Under the pieces are notes generated by a model. The model did not search any database. It worked only from the letters and a program-made list of their open reading frames with translations, and was not told where the DNA came from. The position numbers were made by a program, and so were the translations under genes. From NCBI GenBank assembly GCA_025331435.1, contig JAIWNI010000018.1, forward strand, positions 62,001-126,000: a stretch of DNA of 64,000 bases, in the 5' to 3' direction. Each line of letters begins with the position of its first letter. Position 1 is the stretch's first letter. Shown here one piece after another: positions 46,915 through 58,163 of this stretch. Origin of the DNA: Choanephora cucurbitarum. Lineage: Eukaryota; Mucoromycota; Mucoromycetes; Mucorales; Choanephoraceae.

Positions 46915-48515
46915 TTATTTGGTCCTCTTCATTTTCAAAAAGAAACAAAGACCACTAGAAATAATATACAATGCTCCGGCAAGCATCTGAGCCCCAATAT
47001 AACTCCCCTCAAACGTATGCTCTAGAATTACTGAGGCAATGAGTGTGCCAATTGGGGCGATGGAGGTAAACAGAAACAAAAAAGAAATTGCGCTAGACGC
47101 ATCAGCCATTTCTACCGTCTCTACAATGATAGGCGCTGCCAAAATGTAATAAACAGAACCTGTAAGTCCAAAAAGAACAGCAAAAAGCATAACTAATTGA
47201 AATGATTTGGCGAATGGCCAAACAACGGAGCAAAAAAGCCCAGAAAGTAGAGTAGTAATAATGAATGTATTCAGGCGTCCATATCTGTCTGCAACAAGCC
47301 CAAGAATAATTCGACCGAAGCTGTTAGATGCTAGAGTGACTCCAATAGCGATAGCTGCATCTGCCATATCGATTTTGTGCTTGACACAATACGCAGGTAA
47401 CAAGTAAAGTGGCATTTGGTAAGCCGCACAAGAACAGACCAAGCCAACTATTGCAATGATAAAGTTTGTGTTCTTTAGTAAGCCCCATTTGAGCGAAGAG
47501 TAAACGGGCCTTTTCTCTGTAGTTGAAGATTCACATGAACGAGCAAGACACGATGCAGAAACACAGACTACAAGTGTTATCAGACCGCAGATGTGGCAAG
47601 CCCATTGAATGCCAAGCTTGACAGTTAAAAAATTAACTAAGTTACTGAATACCAAACCTGTGAAGCAAATCAGCAAACAAAATACAAAGTTCTTAAGAAC
47701 CTTAGCTAAATACCTACCCCCAACACCTGTTCCACATGAACTGATTCCCATTGCAGTTGCTCTTCTAGTAGAAAACCATTGTGCAACTAAATTGACCGTT
47801 GTGGTATAAACCAAAGAAGTTCCTAAGCCAAACAACAGGCCCCAAGTCAAATAAAGCTGCCATAATTCTGTTGCTAAACCTGATAAAGCTATTCCAAGTG
47901 ATAACAAGACACTTCCTGTTATCATTGTTAAACGCACGCCATGCCTTGCCAGAACAGGAACAAATATCACAAAAATATTAAGCGAAATAAATCCCACAGA
48001 CCCTATCCCCATTAGCTCCTTTATGGTTACTCTATTTCCCAGACTCGTAGAAGCAAAATTAATAGCAAAAAGACCTATAATGGAATTAGCTTCTTCAGTA
48101 TCTTATATCGTGTGCAATGTCATATTTTACCCCAAATAGAGCTTACACCGAACATAACGAAATTGATTGAAAATCCCATAAAAACGATAACCCTACTCGA
48201 AAGAATTAAGTCAATGTCTCTTTTTTTTTTTTGCGAAAAGTAAATCACCATCCGTATCCTCCATTAGGTGGTTTGCATGTCTTTTCTTCTGATGCTTCAA
48301 TATCATCTTTTATGAGAAGAGAAATCGTTCAATTAAGTCAGTATATTGGACTAATATTTTTACCAATGTATTATACGAAACTTACCATTGTAGCTCGAGC
48401 TACTTCGATCGCTTTCTAATGATTGCTTAGTTTCTGTACTAGCGCTGCTAGGGCTTTCAGAATTGTGCTTGGTGGATATCCCTAATTGATGTTTTAATGT
48501 GGTGTGCTTTAGCAT
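46915..48515 (-). CDS. MFS transporter, monocarboxylate-transporter-like (SLC16 type)
   Basis: Five exons assembled by eye give about 449 residues. The start is the ATG at 48513-48515 (MLKHTTLKHQLGIS), then a Ser-rich cytosolic N-terminus and the MCT signature PPNGGYGWVIVFMGFSIN, which is split by an intron in GYGW. The in-frame TGA after the Trp codon is inside that intron (donor GTGATT). About 12 membrane segments follow, for example YLTWGLLFGLGTSLVYTTTV and RIILGLVADRYGRLNTF (the MFS loop motif). The intron after GTGVGG (60 bases) has no stop and could be read through. Substrates may be monocarboxylates, riboflavin or nicotinate; none can be fixed from sequence. Confidence 0.87.
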
Positions 48516-49796
48516 TTGCTTGACTTTGTTCCTTCTTTTTTTTTTTGACAAAAAGTAAAAGAAAGCAAACAGATGGCAGAGTGGAATATAAATTATGATT
48601 GCTGATCGCTAAAGCTAGGTTTTGTTACCAAATAGTTTAAATTTGTTTGGTGCAGATCTATTGCTGTACATTAAGAAAGTAGAAGTGCTTACAGTACTGT
48701 GCTCTAAGCCTTTATCTCATCATATATTGCCTCCCATTGTTCGAGCTGTAGAAGGCTTACTTTTTGCTGATAACAGTTTACTTATTTGACAGTATACATG
48801 CCTTTCAGTACACTTCTATAGAAACGAAAATATAAGATTTTCTATAACAAAAGCCTGCATTTAGCATGCATCAAAGATAGTAAGCCTATAGTGCTTTTTC
48901 AAACATGTAAGGGACCTTAACAAGATGCATGATTGTTTTTGTTTAACAATTGATCTACCACTTTTAGCTTTTCTGTATAATGTAGACATCAATACATAAA
49001 ATCTTCTGTTGTGCCCCTCACAAATCAATGCCCACCGCTTGAGTGGTGATATGTTCATAAGCAAGCGCCTCTTCTTGTTTCATACATATATATATATCTT
49101 CATGAACAATGAAACTAGTTTATAAATTTTCCACCGCTACAAATGTGGCGTTTGCAAAACAGAATGTATTAGTTTGTCAATTACAACTACTTAATTGAGC
49201 AGTTTTAATCGCAAACGCAAGTATTCAAATGCGGTTATAATAGGTGTAAAGCAATGATTAAGGCTTAATTGAATGTGTTTTATATGCACAATAAAGCCGT
49301 CTTTAACTTATGCGCCACCTATTGATGGATACGTTGTTTCTTATTTATGTATCAGAACATCATGCTAGTTACTTGACTAGTTCAAATTTGTCAAATGCTG
49401 CAGCTTGTTTAGCTTTACAACAAACAACATGGCACTACTTATATTCAAGTTTATAATAGCAAGTGCTGATCGTAAAAAACTATGTTATAATAACTTTTGT
49501 TTTAGCTTTTTATTTGATCTACGATTAGTAAACTGAGCGTTTACATACTATTTGAAAATCAATAAAATAAAATCTAAAATATTTTGGGTGTTCTGATTTT
49601 TGGGCTACTTATTTAGATTAAAGAACCTGGAAATCTGTTTGCGGAACAGAGACATTATTGCGAACAAATAGGAAAAGACGAGTAGATTGTTTGCATGAGC
49701 TTTCTTGAAGAAATGATGTTAAGCGATCATACCGTTTAGAGACACACGAACGATCGAATAGCTACCCTGTGGCATCAAACTTCATAGCTCAATTGG
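48516..49796. other. Intergenic, 1.3 kb
   Basis: No coding signal found. AT-rich with a short (TA) run near 49087. It includes the promoter of the transporter gene. Confidence 0.45.
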
Positions 49797-51440
49797 ATCG
49801 TCAGGAAGTGAAGAAATAATTTACAAGAGACAGTAGATGACACGAAGATACTTGAATGGATGGGCGGCGTCATTTTCATAACAATTAACATTTTCATAAC
49901 TTGTATTTGCCATATCGGTTTGATGGGCCAAACCAACAGAATCATATAGCTGGTCCAGATCAAAAAAGGCGATGAGTTTTTATTTAACATCTTGATCTTC
50001 TTGGTATTGAATCACAACTTCTAAAAATTCTCTATGCTTCACAATACCATCAGCAGCTTTTTGAGTCAAGAAAAACATCATCAAGCATCATTAAACCTAT
50101 AGTTAATATCGGGTTGATCATTGTTGTTTTTGTTGGTTATTAATACTTACAAAGAATCGCAATAGCAAGTTATATATTTTCTTGTAGTTATCGCTGAACA
50201 AAATAACCTTATAAGGTTATTTTTTAGAACCCATAGTCAGATTTTTAAAAGAGGCATAAATATACCTATAATAAAAATGGTTATTTAGTCCATGCTAGCA
50301 TTCTATACATATGATGAGTGCAAGGCATCTACTTTAAATTGCAGCAGTACCATACAGATGAGAGGCTTCTATGTGTAGCTGATTGGGGTTAAAGGTACCA
50401 TATACATATTCATCGGAGCCTGGGATTCTTCTCAATACCTCATCGTCAGCAAAGTTGCGTGGAATAGATAGATGAAAGCGCTAATGTAAATAATGTATGG
50501 CCTTCAGGGCTTGTCCTAATAAACGCAATTTGCTGTCAAATTATTTCAGCCTGCTGAAATAAGTTGCCGTGGCTGCTTGTTATTTCTCGAAAGCACCTTT
50601 AGTTTGGCTGAGCTGAAGATGCTTTGTCACAGTTAGGCTTGGGTTGATTTGATTTGATTTGATTTGATTTGATTTGATTTGATTTGATTTGATTTGATTT
50701 GATTTGATTTGATTTGATTTGATTTGATTTGATTTGATTTGATTTGATTTGATTTGATTTGATTTGATTTGATTTGATTTGATTTGATTTGATTTGATTT
50801 GATTTGATTTGATTTGATTTGATTTGCAAACCTATATGCTTGAAGAGTCTGCAAGCGTCACTGATTGTTTGCAATCTATACAAAAATCTGTGCTACGAGC
50901 TGTGATTGCAGCAACTGCTCGGCTTCGCTCAAGTCATTCCTTCTGAGGCTATTCAACCTACTTTCGAATGTTTGTCTACCAAGGTTAATTTAAGCTAAGG
51001 GATTGAGAGCGTTAATGATGTTGTTAATGGTCGTTTTTTTTTTTGCGCTTCAGTTAGATTATTAAAAAGGTTGAGCATGTAACTGTAGATTTAATCAAAC
51101 AACTATAGTATCTGTTGTAAGAGCTGAGTAATAAGCTACTGCATTTGTACGATTCGTGAACTAATCAGGCTGATAGCTTGTGTCAAGCGATCATAGTACT
51201 AAATCATACGGTCCAAATGATTATCTTGATCAGCCATAGCAGTAGTTATTTGTTGTAGGGTCTTTGTCGTATCGACCATGAGCATCAGCTTTTCGTTGTC
51301 TTACTGAATTATTCAGTTGATTTACTTCTGCCACAAGCTGTTCAGAAAATCAAATCCAACGATTGTATTGGCTGGTGAATCTCTCCAACTCTGGTCATCA
51401 ACTTCTGTAACGTATGGTCAATTCAACTTTTTGCATGTTA
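49797..51440 (-). pseudogene. Decayed gene with coiled-coil and unrecognised C-terminal domain
   Basis: On the minus strand a series of protein-like segments appears in order, broken by stops and frame changes. These are HTLQKLMTRVGEIHQPIQ and EQLVAEVNQLNNSVRQRK, then KTLQQITTAMADQDNHLDRM (in-frame TAG) YYDRLTQAISLISSRI, then RLNSLRRNDLSEAEQLLQSQ. The (GATTT)n array comes next. After it are RFHLSIPRNFADDEVLRRIP and EYVYGTFNPNQLHIEASHLY, then KHREFLEVVIQYQEDQDVK (stop) and LIAFFDLDQLYDSVGLAHQ, ending VIYCLL. The early part would form coiled coils. I do not recognise the family. Some breaks could be introns, but at least two stops lie inside otherwise continuous helical segments. Confidence 0.5.
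50646..50825. repeat. Pentanucleotide microsatellite (GATTT)36
   Basis: Thirty-six uninterrupted copies of GATTT. Because five is not a multiple of three, all minus-strand frames read as a Ser-Asn-Gln-Ile-Lys repeat; this is not evidence of a protein. Confidence 0.95.
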
Positions 51441-52677
51441 AAATGTTGAATAGAGATTAACATAGTAAAATTCGGCGCATCTGATACAAGATGGAGAATG
51501 CTTTAGTTATTGTACGAAAAAAGCCCTATTATTATAATACGAGAATTATGGAAGTCAATTTGAGATATGAATAAACTAAGATAAACACTCATTTTATATA
51601 GCTTACAGTCATCACGCAAAAAGGTCCAAGGCTACATTTTCTAGTAACATAGTCTGTATGTTCTTTAGTAGCGGTAGAAGGGAGGGAGAAGCAATACAGT
51701 AGGTGAGGGAGGAGGCTTTTTTCTCTTGAAGTACCAGCTTGAGAGGTTGCCCTTCATTTACTTCTTCAAGTCAAAGCATAATATCAGCAAGTTTAGTTAC
51801 AGGCAATATAGAATAAGGATCATAGCAAAATCAACTTACGTGGCATCAGATCTAAAGATGATTACAGAGAAACAATAAAGAAAAGAATATAGTCTTTGTA
51901 GCCAGCTGCTTACATATCTTCTTGGAACAATCAATGTCTTTTTGAATTTTGAGGGGCTACAGAGCACTGTATAAAAGTGAAATCAAACAAAACCTATATA
52001 AAGTTTTAAGAACGCGAGAAAGTGATCCATTCTGCTTTGAATGTGTCAACTATGTATAACTTGTTAGAAACACAGCTAGTATACTTCTTGGATGGTTAGT
52101 AGACTAGTGATCGTCTTATCTTTAGATACAGATTTTTTGTTTAAACTATTCCATATGAATTGCCTAATGTATCGATTCTGGGAATACTACCATCTTTATT
52201 CTTAACTGTTTATGATAAGCACAGTGAGAAAGAGTAGCCATTTATTACGCATTATGTTTTTTTATGATTATCTACGATACCAGTTATATGCATGAATAAA
52301 TCAAGCGTTGTGTTTTATGGAAATTTAATGAATCATGCTTGAGTATTATCATCTGTTGGAACAGCAAAATCCTGCAAAACCGTTTGTATCTACACCAATG
52401 GCAGCTTGAGAAATGCTCTGCTCTTTCGCATTTCAGGTATATATACATATAGATATCATAGACTAACATAAGTAATTCTGGATGTCAAAAGAAGTCTTCA
52501 CAATCGACATAACAAATGTTGCGCTTGATGCTACTACACTTTTTGTTACTTCATACTGTACTAATCGGTCTTGAGAAAACATTCATATCACTATGGTTTG
52601 AGCAGTTAGAATCAAACCATGTTGTTATGCTAAAAGATAGCATGTTTATTGATACGATAAAGAAAAAAAGAGCAAAA
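51441..52677. other. Intergenic, 1.2 kb
   Basis: No gene could be supported. A plus-strand frame at 52516-52725 is Leu-rich and overlaps the 3' end of the transposon ORF remains; I take it as chance. Confidence 0.45.
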
Positions 52678-54290
52678 TTAGCGTTTAAGCTTATAGCAAA
52701 TAAAGATTGTGTTTCTTGCTCTTAAAAGCTTTTGGGAACATTCAAAAGAGTCGCTAAGTTCCTTCAAGCACTTCGATGAGTAGCTGAGATTGTCTATTTT
52801 GTGAAGTGTTGTCTCGTTACAAGATGATTGTACTTTGCCAATTGTAAAATAATGCACACCAGACGTATGAGTTGAATATACTCTGGCATGCAATGCATAT
52901 TCAGGTTTTTGAGGCCACTGGACAGCAGGTACATCATCAGAAAAAGTCTCTGAAAAATAAGCCTGGTAATCGTCTTCTTTCAATTCATTTTTGTGGTCAA
53001 CATACTTTGGATCAAAATTTGTTGGATTCACGATAAAAAGAAATCTAGTGATAGATTCCTCAGAAATCAAATTACTTTCAAAGTTAACGCATCTTGAGTT
53101 CTGTCTTGACTTTTAAAGTAACTCTTTGTGGTATGCTACTTCGAACTGAAGTCTCAAGTTAGCCATTTTTTGTTTTTCTTTCTGATCCTTCAATTTTTTT
53201 TGCATTGTAAAATTGACGCATAGTAGGACATCTTCCCTCGATAAAGGGCAACATATCTTGCACTTCGCATTCAATCTTCGATTCATCTTGCTGCTGGAAG
53301 GGCATGCTAAATCCATAGACAGGAGAAACAGACAAAAGAGAGCGCAAACTAGGTGACAAGGCATTCAAGAGCCAATGAAAACATGCATATGCGTCGTTCC
53401 ATTCGCCTTTCACAAACAGAGTATTGTGACTCCAAACAAAATCGCGGATGAGCTGGTTTCCAGCTAAAACATTGCCTATTGTACAATCGTTGAAAGACTT
53501 GAGAAGGATCATGTCGAATTCATTTCTTTGATCACATCTAGAGACGAAGAGTTCATTAATTGTAGGCAAGACACGGCGAAGCAATATCTCGAATGGTGCG
53601 TCTATATAACAAGAATTATTCTTGTTACTGTTGGGTCTAAGGTTACCAATCAAAACAGGCTTGCCGATAATAGCTCTTTTCACTATCAAAACTTCTTCTG
53701 CATCTTTTTTCTCCACAACATCATCTTCTGCTGTTATAAAACTCTTTTCTTCTGCAGCAACTTCTAAATCTAGAAAAAAATGGTTTTGTGTAATAATAAA
53801 CTTGAGTACTTCAAAAGACAAAACAGATAGTGTATATATCGTACCTAAAGTGCTGATTTCCAAGCTTTCTTCATCACAATAATCGATGTAATCAGGCAGC
53901 TCAACACAATCTTCTTCCATATCATTTACATTAGATGCAACGGTCTTCACAGTCAATTCATCTGCATCAATCGAGAATTGTGACATAAAGTGGTTGCAGG
54001 TGCTGACATTATGATCACACAAAAAACACTCGACTTCATCTGGAATTTCTTCGCTCTTATTGGGGGAAGCTCTTCTTAATATCATCAACGTCTTCTTCAA
54101 CTTCATCTTCAACTTCATAGTTTCTCCTGAATTTCACAATATCAATCAAATCTACTACTGCATCATACTTTAAATCTCTTTCATCTGCTATCCCAAGATC
54201 TTCAACTTCTACATCTGCTTTCAATTCTTCTTCCTCTTCATCTTCATCTTCTTCCAAATCCTCAGCCAAACTTTCTCTCTTTCTCTTCTG
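52678..54290 (-). pseudogene. USP/UCH-like cysteine-peptidase segment of the transposon
   Basis: The order is an acidic stretch (AEDLEEDEDEEEEEL), a Cys-rich motif (VECFLCDHNVSTCNHF), then a catalytic-Cys-like box NKNNSCYIDAPFEILLRRVL. The final part has a His-box-like EYALHARVYSTHTSGVHYF with a following Asp (LHKIDNLS). Cys box first and HYF box last, about 300 residues apart, is the layout of ubiquitin-specific proteases. Frames change near 54060 (KSFPQ stop), near 53160 and near 53090, so the copy as it stands is broken unless introns account for some changes. Catalytic activity is not claimed. ULP1-like peptidases are known in plant MULEs; a USP-like one would differ. Confidence 0.55.
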
Positions 54291-54296
54291 ACTTTG

Positions 54297-55340
54297 TTAA
54301 GAGAGGATAACATAGTACTGCTCTTCTTTTTCCTGGTCTTTTCTCTTGCTTTGATTTATTTGAGAATCAGGACTTCCAAGAAGTGTCTCTGAATTGTCTG
54401 GAGCACGACCGTCGCTTTCTTTGTAGAAATTGACAAGTTGCTTACTCTTCCTAAATCGCTTCTTTTGGCCGTAACGAGGTGCGATTGCATCTTCGTAGTA
54501 GCTTGAGAGAAGATGCAAATTACCTTCAACAAATTGCAGTATGCGTCTCAAAGACATAGACAAGCTCAACTTCTCATTCATATTACAGTAGAGCGCGCTA
54601 TGATATGCTCCTACCGAGTTCGAAGTTCTGGAGGATGAGCAGCAAACGTTTCTCTCATCAAAGATTGGCAATTGAAGATCATGCTGCTGACAGCGTATCT
54701 CATCCACCATCTGAGCCATTTACAGCAATTGGGAAACTTGCTATGAATCGATCTAACTGTTTCCAAAAAGGTTGACTGTGCTTCTGTAGTTCTTGGCTTG
54801 TAAGCGGGAGCCAAAAACTCATCTTTCATCTGTGGAGGTACAGCAGAATGGTTTTTGACTACTCGCTGTACGCTCTGCATCCAGTACATATGGCATCCTT
54901 TGAGATAGCCAATCCCTTCGTCCAATTGTTCAGGAGTGCCGTTGCCATTGGCACTGTTGTAATAATAGTAGTTGAAGGCATGCAAAAAACCTAAACATTG
55001 TGCTGCAGAGAAATCCATTACAACATCAAGGAGCCGATCCTTTGCAACATTTATATGCTCAAACAACTTAATAAAATATGTGGTAAAAGTATTTGCTTCG
55101 AGGCTGTCAATGACTGCTTAAAAAAGATCATGCTTTTCCACATTCCAGGAACGCAAATGACGGAAGAACACAAATATTTTTTGTCGTTTGCAACAGCCTT
55201 ATATGTAGCATCTGTCACGGTAGGCTGTACTGCAAAAGGAAGGTTGTATTTCAACAAGTTGAAAGCAGAAAAGGCAATCATAAAGTCCTTGTCATGGACG
55301 ACCTGTGCATAGGTAATGTAGCCTTCGTATTTTTGCTAAG
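54297..55340 (-). pseudogene. MULE-like transposase catalytic core, frameshifted
   Basis: The MULE pattern is visible in three pieces. The first Asp is in VQPTVTDATYKAVAND (codon 55210-55212), followed by KYLCSSVICVPGMW. The second Asp is in LLDVVMDFSAAQCLGFLHAF (codon 55013-55015). The region of the final Glu is NSVGAYHSALY, where related transposases have NxVExxH; here the Glu position reads Gly (GGA at 54609-54611). WLRWWMRYAVSSMIF and GRAPDNSETLLGSPDS complete the core. A frame change occurs at a T-run near 55120 and another near 54620. With two frame breaks and a changed catalytic position it is most likely dead. Confidence 0.65.
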
Positions 55341-55696
55341 ACCAGCTGTTGTGAACATTTAGAATCTATATACTGATTACGAAATAAATGATACACTGTA
55401 TCATTAATACATGCTATATCTGGATATAAAGTCTAGAATAGAAATAGAGTAACTGTAATGGATCAATGTCTACTTCATCTATCTATCCTTTAGAGATCGA
55501 TTCTAATATGATGCTAACTTGAGAGACAAATTGGATCATATATCAAATAGACCAATTGACTCTTGGGACTCAGGCCTTATCGATGTGGATAACTATTGAT
55601 ATCAGCTGTACCGAATCAGAATTGAGGTGACAATGAAAATGACAAGATGGTGCTAAAGATTTTATTAAATTAATTTCTGTCTATCTTACCATCTCA

Positions 55697-56490
55697 GATC
55701 AGCTACGACCTGAGAGCTGAGTAGACTGAATATCTGAGACATGGTCAATGATGTACTGTTCCGTATCCTCGATATTAAAATAGATTCCCTGATCATCTCT
55801 AGATGAAAGAATTAGTTCATCCGACCTGAAAGATATAAATACCTAGATAATCCATAGCTATAAACGACATCTGATTTTTCTTTAATAAACTATACAAGTT
55901 CTAAAGGATTTCTTTGTTCCACTCTTACATTCACAACACCAGCCAAAAAAAAACAGTGCTCTTACTGATACCTAAGGATACCTTGGTGCCATTCAGTTGA
56001 TATTTTGCTCTATCTTAACTGCCTAATGTAGAGCTTATTCCCTTGACCATGCTGGTAAGCTGTCCAGGTAGAGAAGTGACATCGATATTGAAGCTCTTTA
56101 GTGTAATGAGTTAATTGTTTTGAACATTTTAGTGTAGAGCTTTGTCTTCCTCTCCAGAAATATTGAGTCGCTTGTATTTTCCATGATAGTGTCTGTCTTC
56201 ACACTTAACGACGCAGCTAGTCGAATAACTAATTTCATCGTAGATCAAGGTAAACCTGACTGCTAAGTTGCATTTCCTATGCTCCAATGCTTCTTTACAA
56301 TGAAAACGGGTCTCCGTTTTTATTTTCCCAAGTTATAAGAAGGTCTCATATCTTTTTCGAAAAAAGAACAGATCTGTTGATCACAATAAACTGCATCGAG
56401 GCATTTCTTGTAACAAGTAGGGCAACTCTTTGTATTCTTTTCTGAACCTTCTGTCACTGCCTAGCCGATATCAAGATAACACTTGCTGAA
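55697..56490 (-). pseudogene. Cys/His-rich N-terminal region of the MULE-like ORF
   Basis: Fragments in minus-strand order are SCPTCYKKCLDAVYCDQQIC, then FHCKEALEHRKCNLAVRF, SYSTSCVVKCEDRHYHGKYK and RLNISGEEDKALH. Lower down are ELILSSRDDQGIYFNIEDTE and QYIIDHVSDIQSTQLSGRS. C-x2-C pairs and the C...HxH spacing recall the FLYWCH/WRKY-GCM zinc-binding domains that precede MULE cores. Stops (for example TAG after LDIG, TAA after NLGK) separate the fragments. The stretch 55341-55696 between this and the core holds no clear coding segment. Confidence 0.5.
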
Positions 56491-56494
56491 TATA

Positions 56495-57833
56495 CAGTCA
56501 CTAGAAAAATAACTTGACCCATTTTTCCAAAAAATTAAGTTCCACATTATCACCCAAACTTCAACATCAAGTTGCATGAGTTGTACCTATCATAACGGCT
56601 TGAAAGTTTACAAAATAAAAGGAAATGATGTTTATTTTTCATAAATGCAAAAAAAAAAAATTAGTATTTGGTATGTCCTCCTTTTGCTTTGATTACGGCT
56701 TGGCATCTACAGGGCATACTGTCTACTAAAGTTTCAGCGAAATCAAGCCCTATTAGCTCCCATTCTTGCAAAATAAGGGCCTTCAATTCTTCTACATTCC
56801 GAACCGTGTGCCTCTTGGCTGCAAGACGCTTCTCTAACTCCCACCACACATGCTCGATAGGGTTCAAATCAGGGCTTTGAGCAAGCCAGAAGTCAAAGCC
56901 GCTGATTTGATGGCCCTCCTTCCACAAACGAGCATAGGCACCTGTGTGGCAGGTAGCACCGTCTTCTTGGAGTATAAACTCCCTGTCATGCTTCTCGTGT
57001 AATTCCTTGAACCAAGAGTGGAAGTGCTTGGCCAAAGTATCAACATACGCATCCTGGTTCATGTTGCCTTCTACGACCACAAGAGGACCAAATCCCATGG
57101 CAGAAAAACAAGCCCAAACCATCACCGATCCTTTGCCCTGATTGGTGCTGCTAAGGATGTTTCTTTCCTCAAATTCTGTGCCCTTTTTACGGATGACTTG
57201 GACAGCACAGTCGTTGTTCTCAACCCGAAAACGTGCCTCATCCGACCATACGACGTTTTTCCACTCATCATCATCCCAACCAGAGTGTCTACGAGCCCAA
57301 CGTAGCCTAGCCTCCTTATGACGATCCTCAAGAGCGGGCTTTTGTGCTGCCTAAAACAAATGTAAGCCGCATTTAGCTTGAGAGTTGACAATGGTCTTCC
57401 TGTCAACTATCAAGCCAAATGTTGCTGCATAAGCTTTGACCTGAGGATATGTTGCAAACGGATCCTGTTGTACAAAACGAACCAGCAATCTGATGTCGCC
57501 TTCACTTGCCTTTGGCTTTCTGCCAGTACTCTTGCCTTTCTCAAAAGTACCCTTTTTCTCAATTGTATTGACGATGTTTCTTGCTGTCTTGGCATTAACA
57601 CCTGTCAATGCTTCTATCTTACTTTACGTTGTATTGTTCATTCTGAGATAATAAACACCTCCTCGCTTGAAATCATTGTGATATTCGTATTTGCGAGCAT
57701 TGGAGCTTTCGTTTGATGTATTGTTCGTGTCTGATTGTATTTAGAAAAAGTTATGTAGAAGAGGAATGAAGAATATTATTTTATGGAATTTAATGCATTT
57801 TTGAAATGGATCCAGTTATTTTTCTAGTGACTG
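56495..57833 (-). mobile_element. Tc1/mariner element, 1339 bases, with TIRs and TA duplication
   Basis: The left end CAGTCACTAGAAAAATAACT and the right end (its exact reverse complement over 20 bases) are inverted; similarity weakens beyond that. TA dinucleotides flank it at 56493-56494 and 57834-57835, the usual Tc1/mariner target duplication. A single transposase frame on the minus strand fills the element. It is inserted in the decayed MULE-like transposon, so it arrived later. Ends are intact and could be recognised in trans by a related transposase. Confidence 0.93.
56661..57716 (-). pseudogene. Tc1-type transposase with two in-frame stops
   Basis: A helix-turn-helix region (IEALTGVNAKTARNIVNTIE; KPKASEGDIRLLVRFVQQDP) is followed by the DDE domain. 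The first Asp is in VVWSDEARFRVE, the second in LQEDGATCHTGAY, and the final Glu in SPDLNPIEHVWWELEKRL, about 35 residues after the second Asp. Stops are TAA at 57624-57626 (NNTT-stop-SKIEAL) and TAG at 57351-57353 (GLHLF-stop-AAQKP). Both lie where the family reads through, so I take them as nonsense changes rather than introns. The C-terminal catalytic part from 57350 down to 56661 is an intact frame with all three acidic residues. Confidence 0.85.
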
Positions 57834-57835
57834 TA

Positions 57836-58163
57836 TCTTCTAGACCTTTGTGTGGCTCAGTAGTGATTCTTTAAAGATGCTCGCCATCTGGAAACTGGTT
57901 CTTTAAGTAGTTTTTGTTGCAATGCTCGTTATTTGTCAATTGATTCATAACTTAAGTGCGGCTTGCTGCAGTGCAAAAAGGATGAAAGTGTACCTTTGTG
58001 GCTTGATCACCACTGTTCAAACTCCGAGTATACCATATAGTAGCTATCGGTGAGAGGCGTTGTGACCGGTTTCTCGCCTTGCACATTGTTCTGGTTCCCG
58101 TTAGCAAGCAATAACATGAATCTGGCACATCAAATAGATGAATCCTCCTTTTAATTTTACAGT
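57836..58163. promoter_or_regulatory. Upstream region of the ribosomal protein eS1 gene
   Basis: The 328 bases hold the 5' remnants of the MULE-like ORF (to about 58090) and then about 75 bases directly before the eS1 start, ending in a TTTTACAG tract. Thus the transposon debris reaches very close to, or into, the eS1 promoter. No specific factor site was identified. Confidence 0.4.

Larger units (their letters stand above)
52678..58090 (-). mobile_element. Decayed MULE-type DNA transposon with peptidase-like segment, interrupted by a Tc1 element
   Basis: On the minus strand, coding-like segments run from about 58090 down to 52678. They are an N-terminal fragment (SYYMVYSEFEQW; then CNKNYLKNQFPDGEHL), a Cys/His-rich region (56.2-56.5 kb), a MULE-like transposase core (54.3-55.3 kb), and an acidic plus Cys-rich linker followed by a USP-like cysteine-peptidase segment (52.7-54.2 kb). 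Several stops and frame changes show decay. The Tc1 element at 56495-57833 sits inside it: removing it with one TA gives an uninterrupted reading GLEDIFSKCYLDIG across the site. Terminal inverted repeats of the MULE were not found, so both outer limits are approximate. Whether the parts were one gene or several is inference. Confidence 0.6.

Noticed and set aside
48249..48253. Apparent nonsense codon in the transporter signature GYGW
   Set aside because: The TGA lies inside an intron (donor GTGATT, acceptor before 48192); splicing restores GYGWVIVF.
50599..50883. Minus-strand Ser-Asn-Gln-Ile-Lys repeat protein
   Set aside because: Entirely produced by the (GATTT)36 microsatellite, which is open in every minus-strand frame.
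55051..55312. Plus-strand frame over the MULE region
   Set aside because: The minus strand shows the MULE Asp motifs; the plus-strand frame has no recognisable features.
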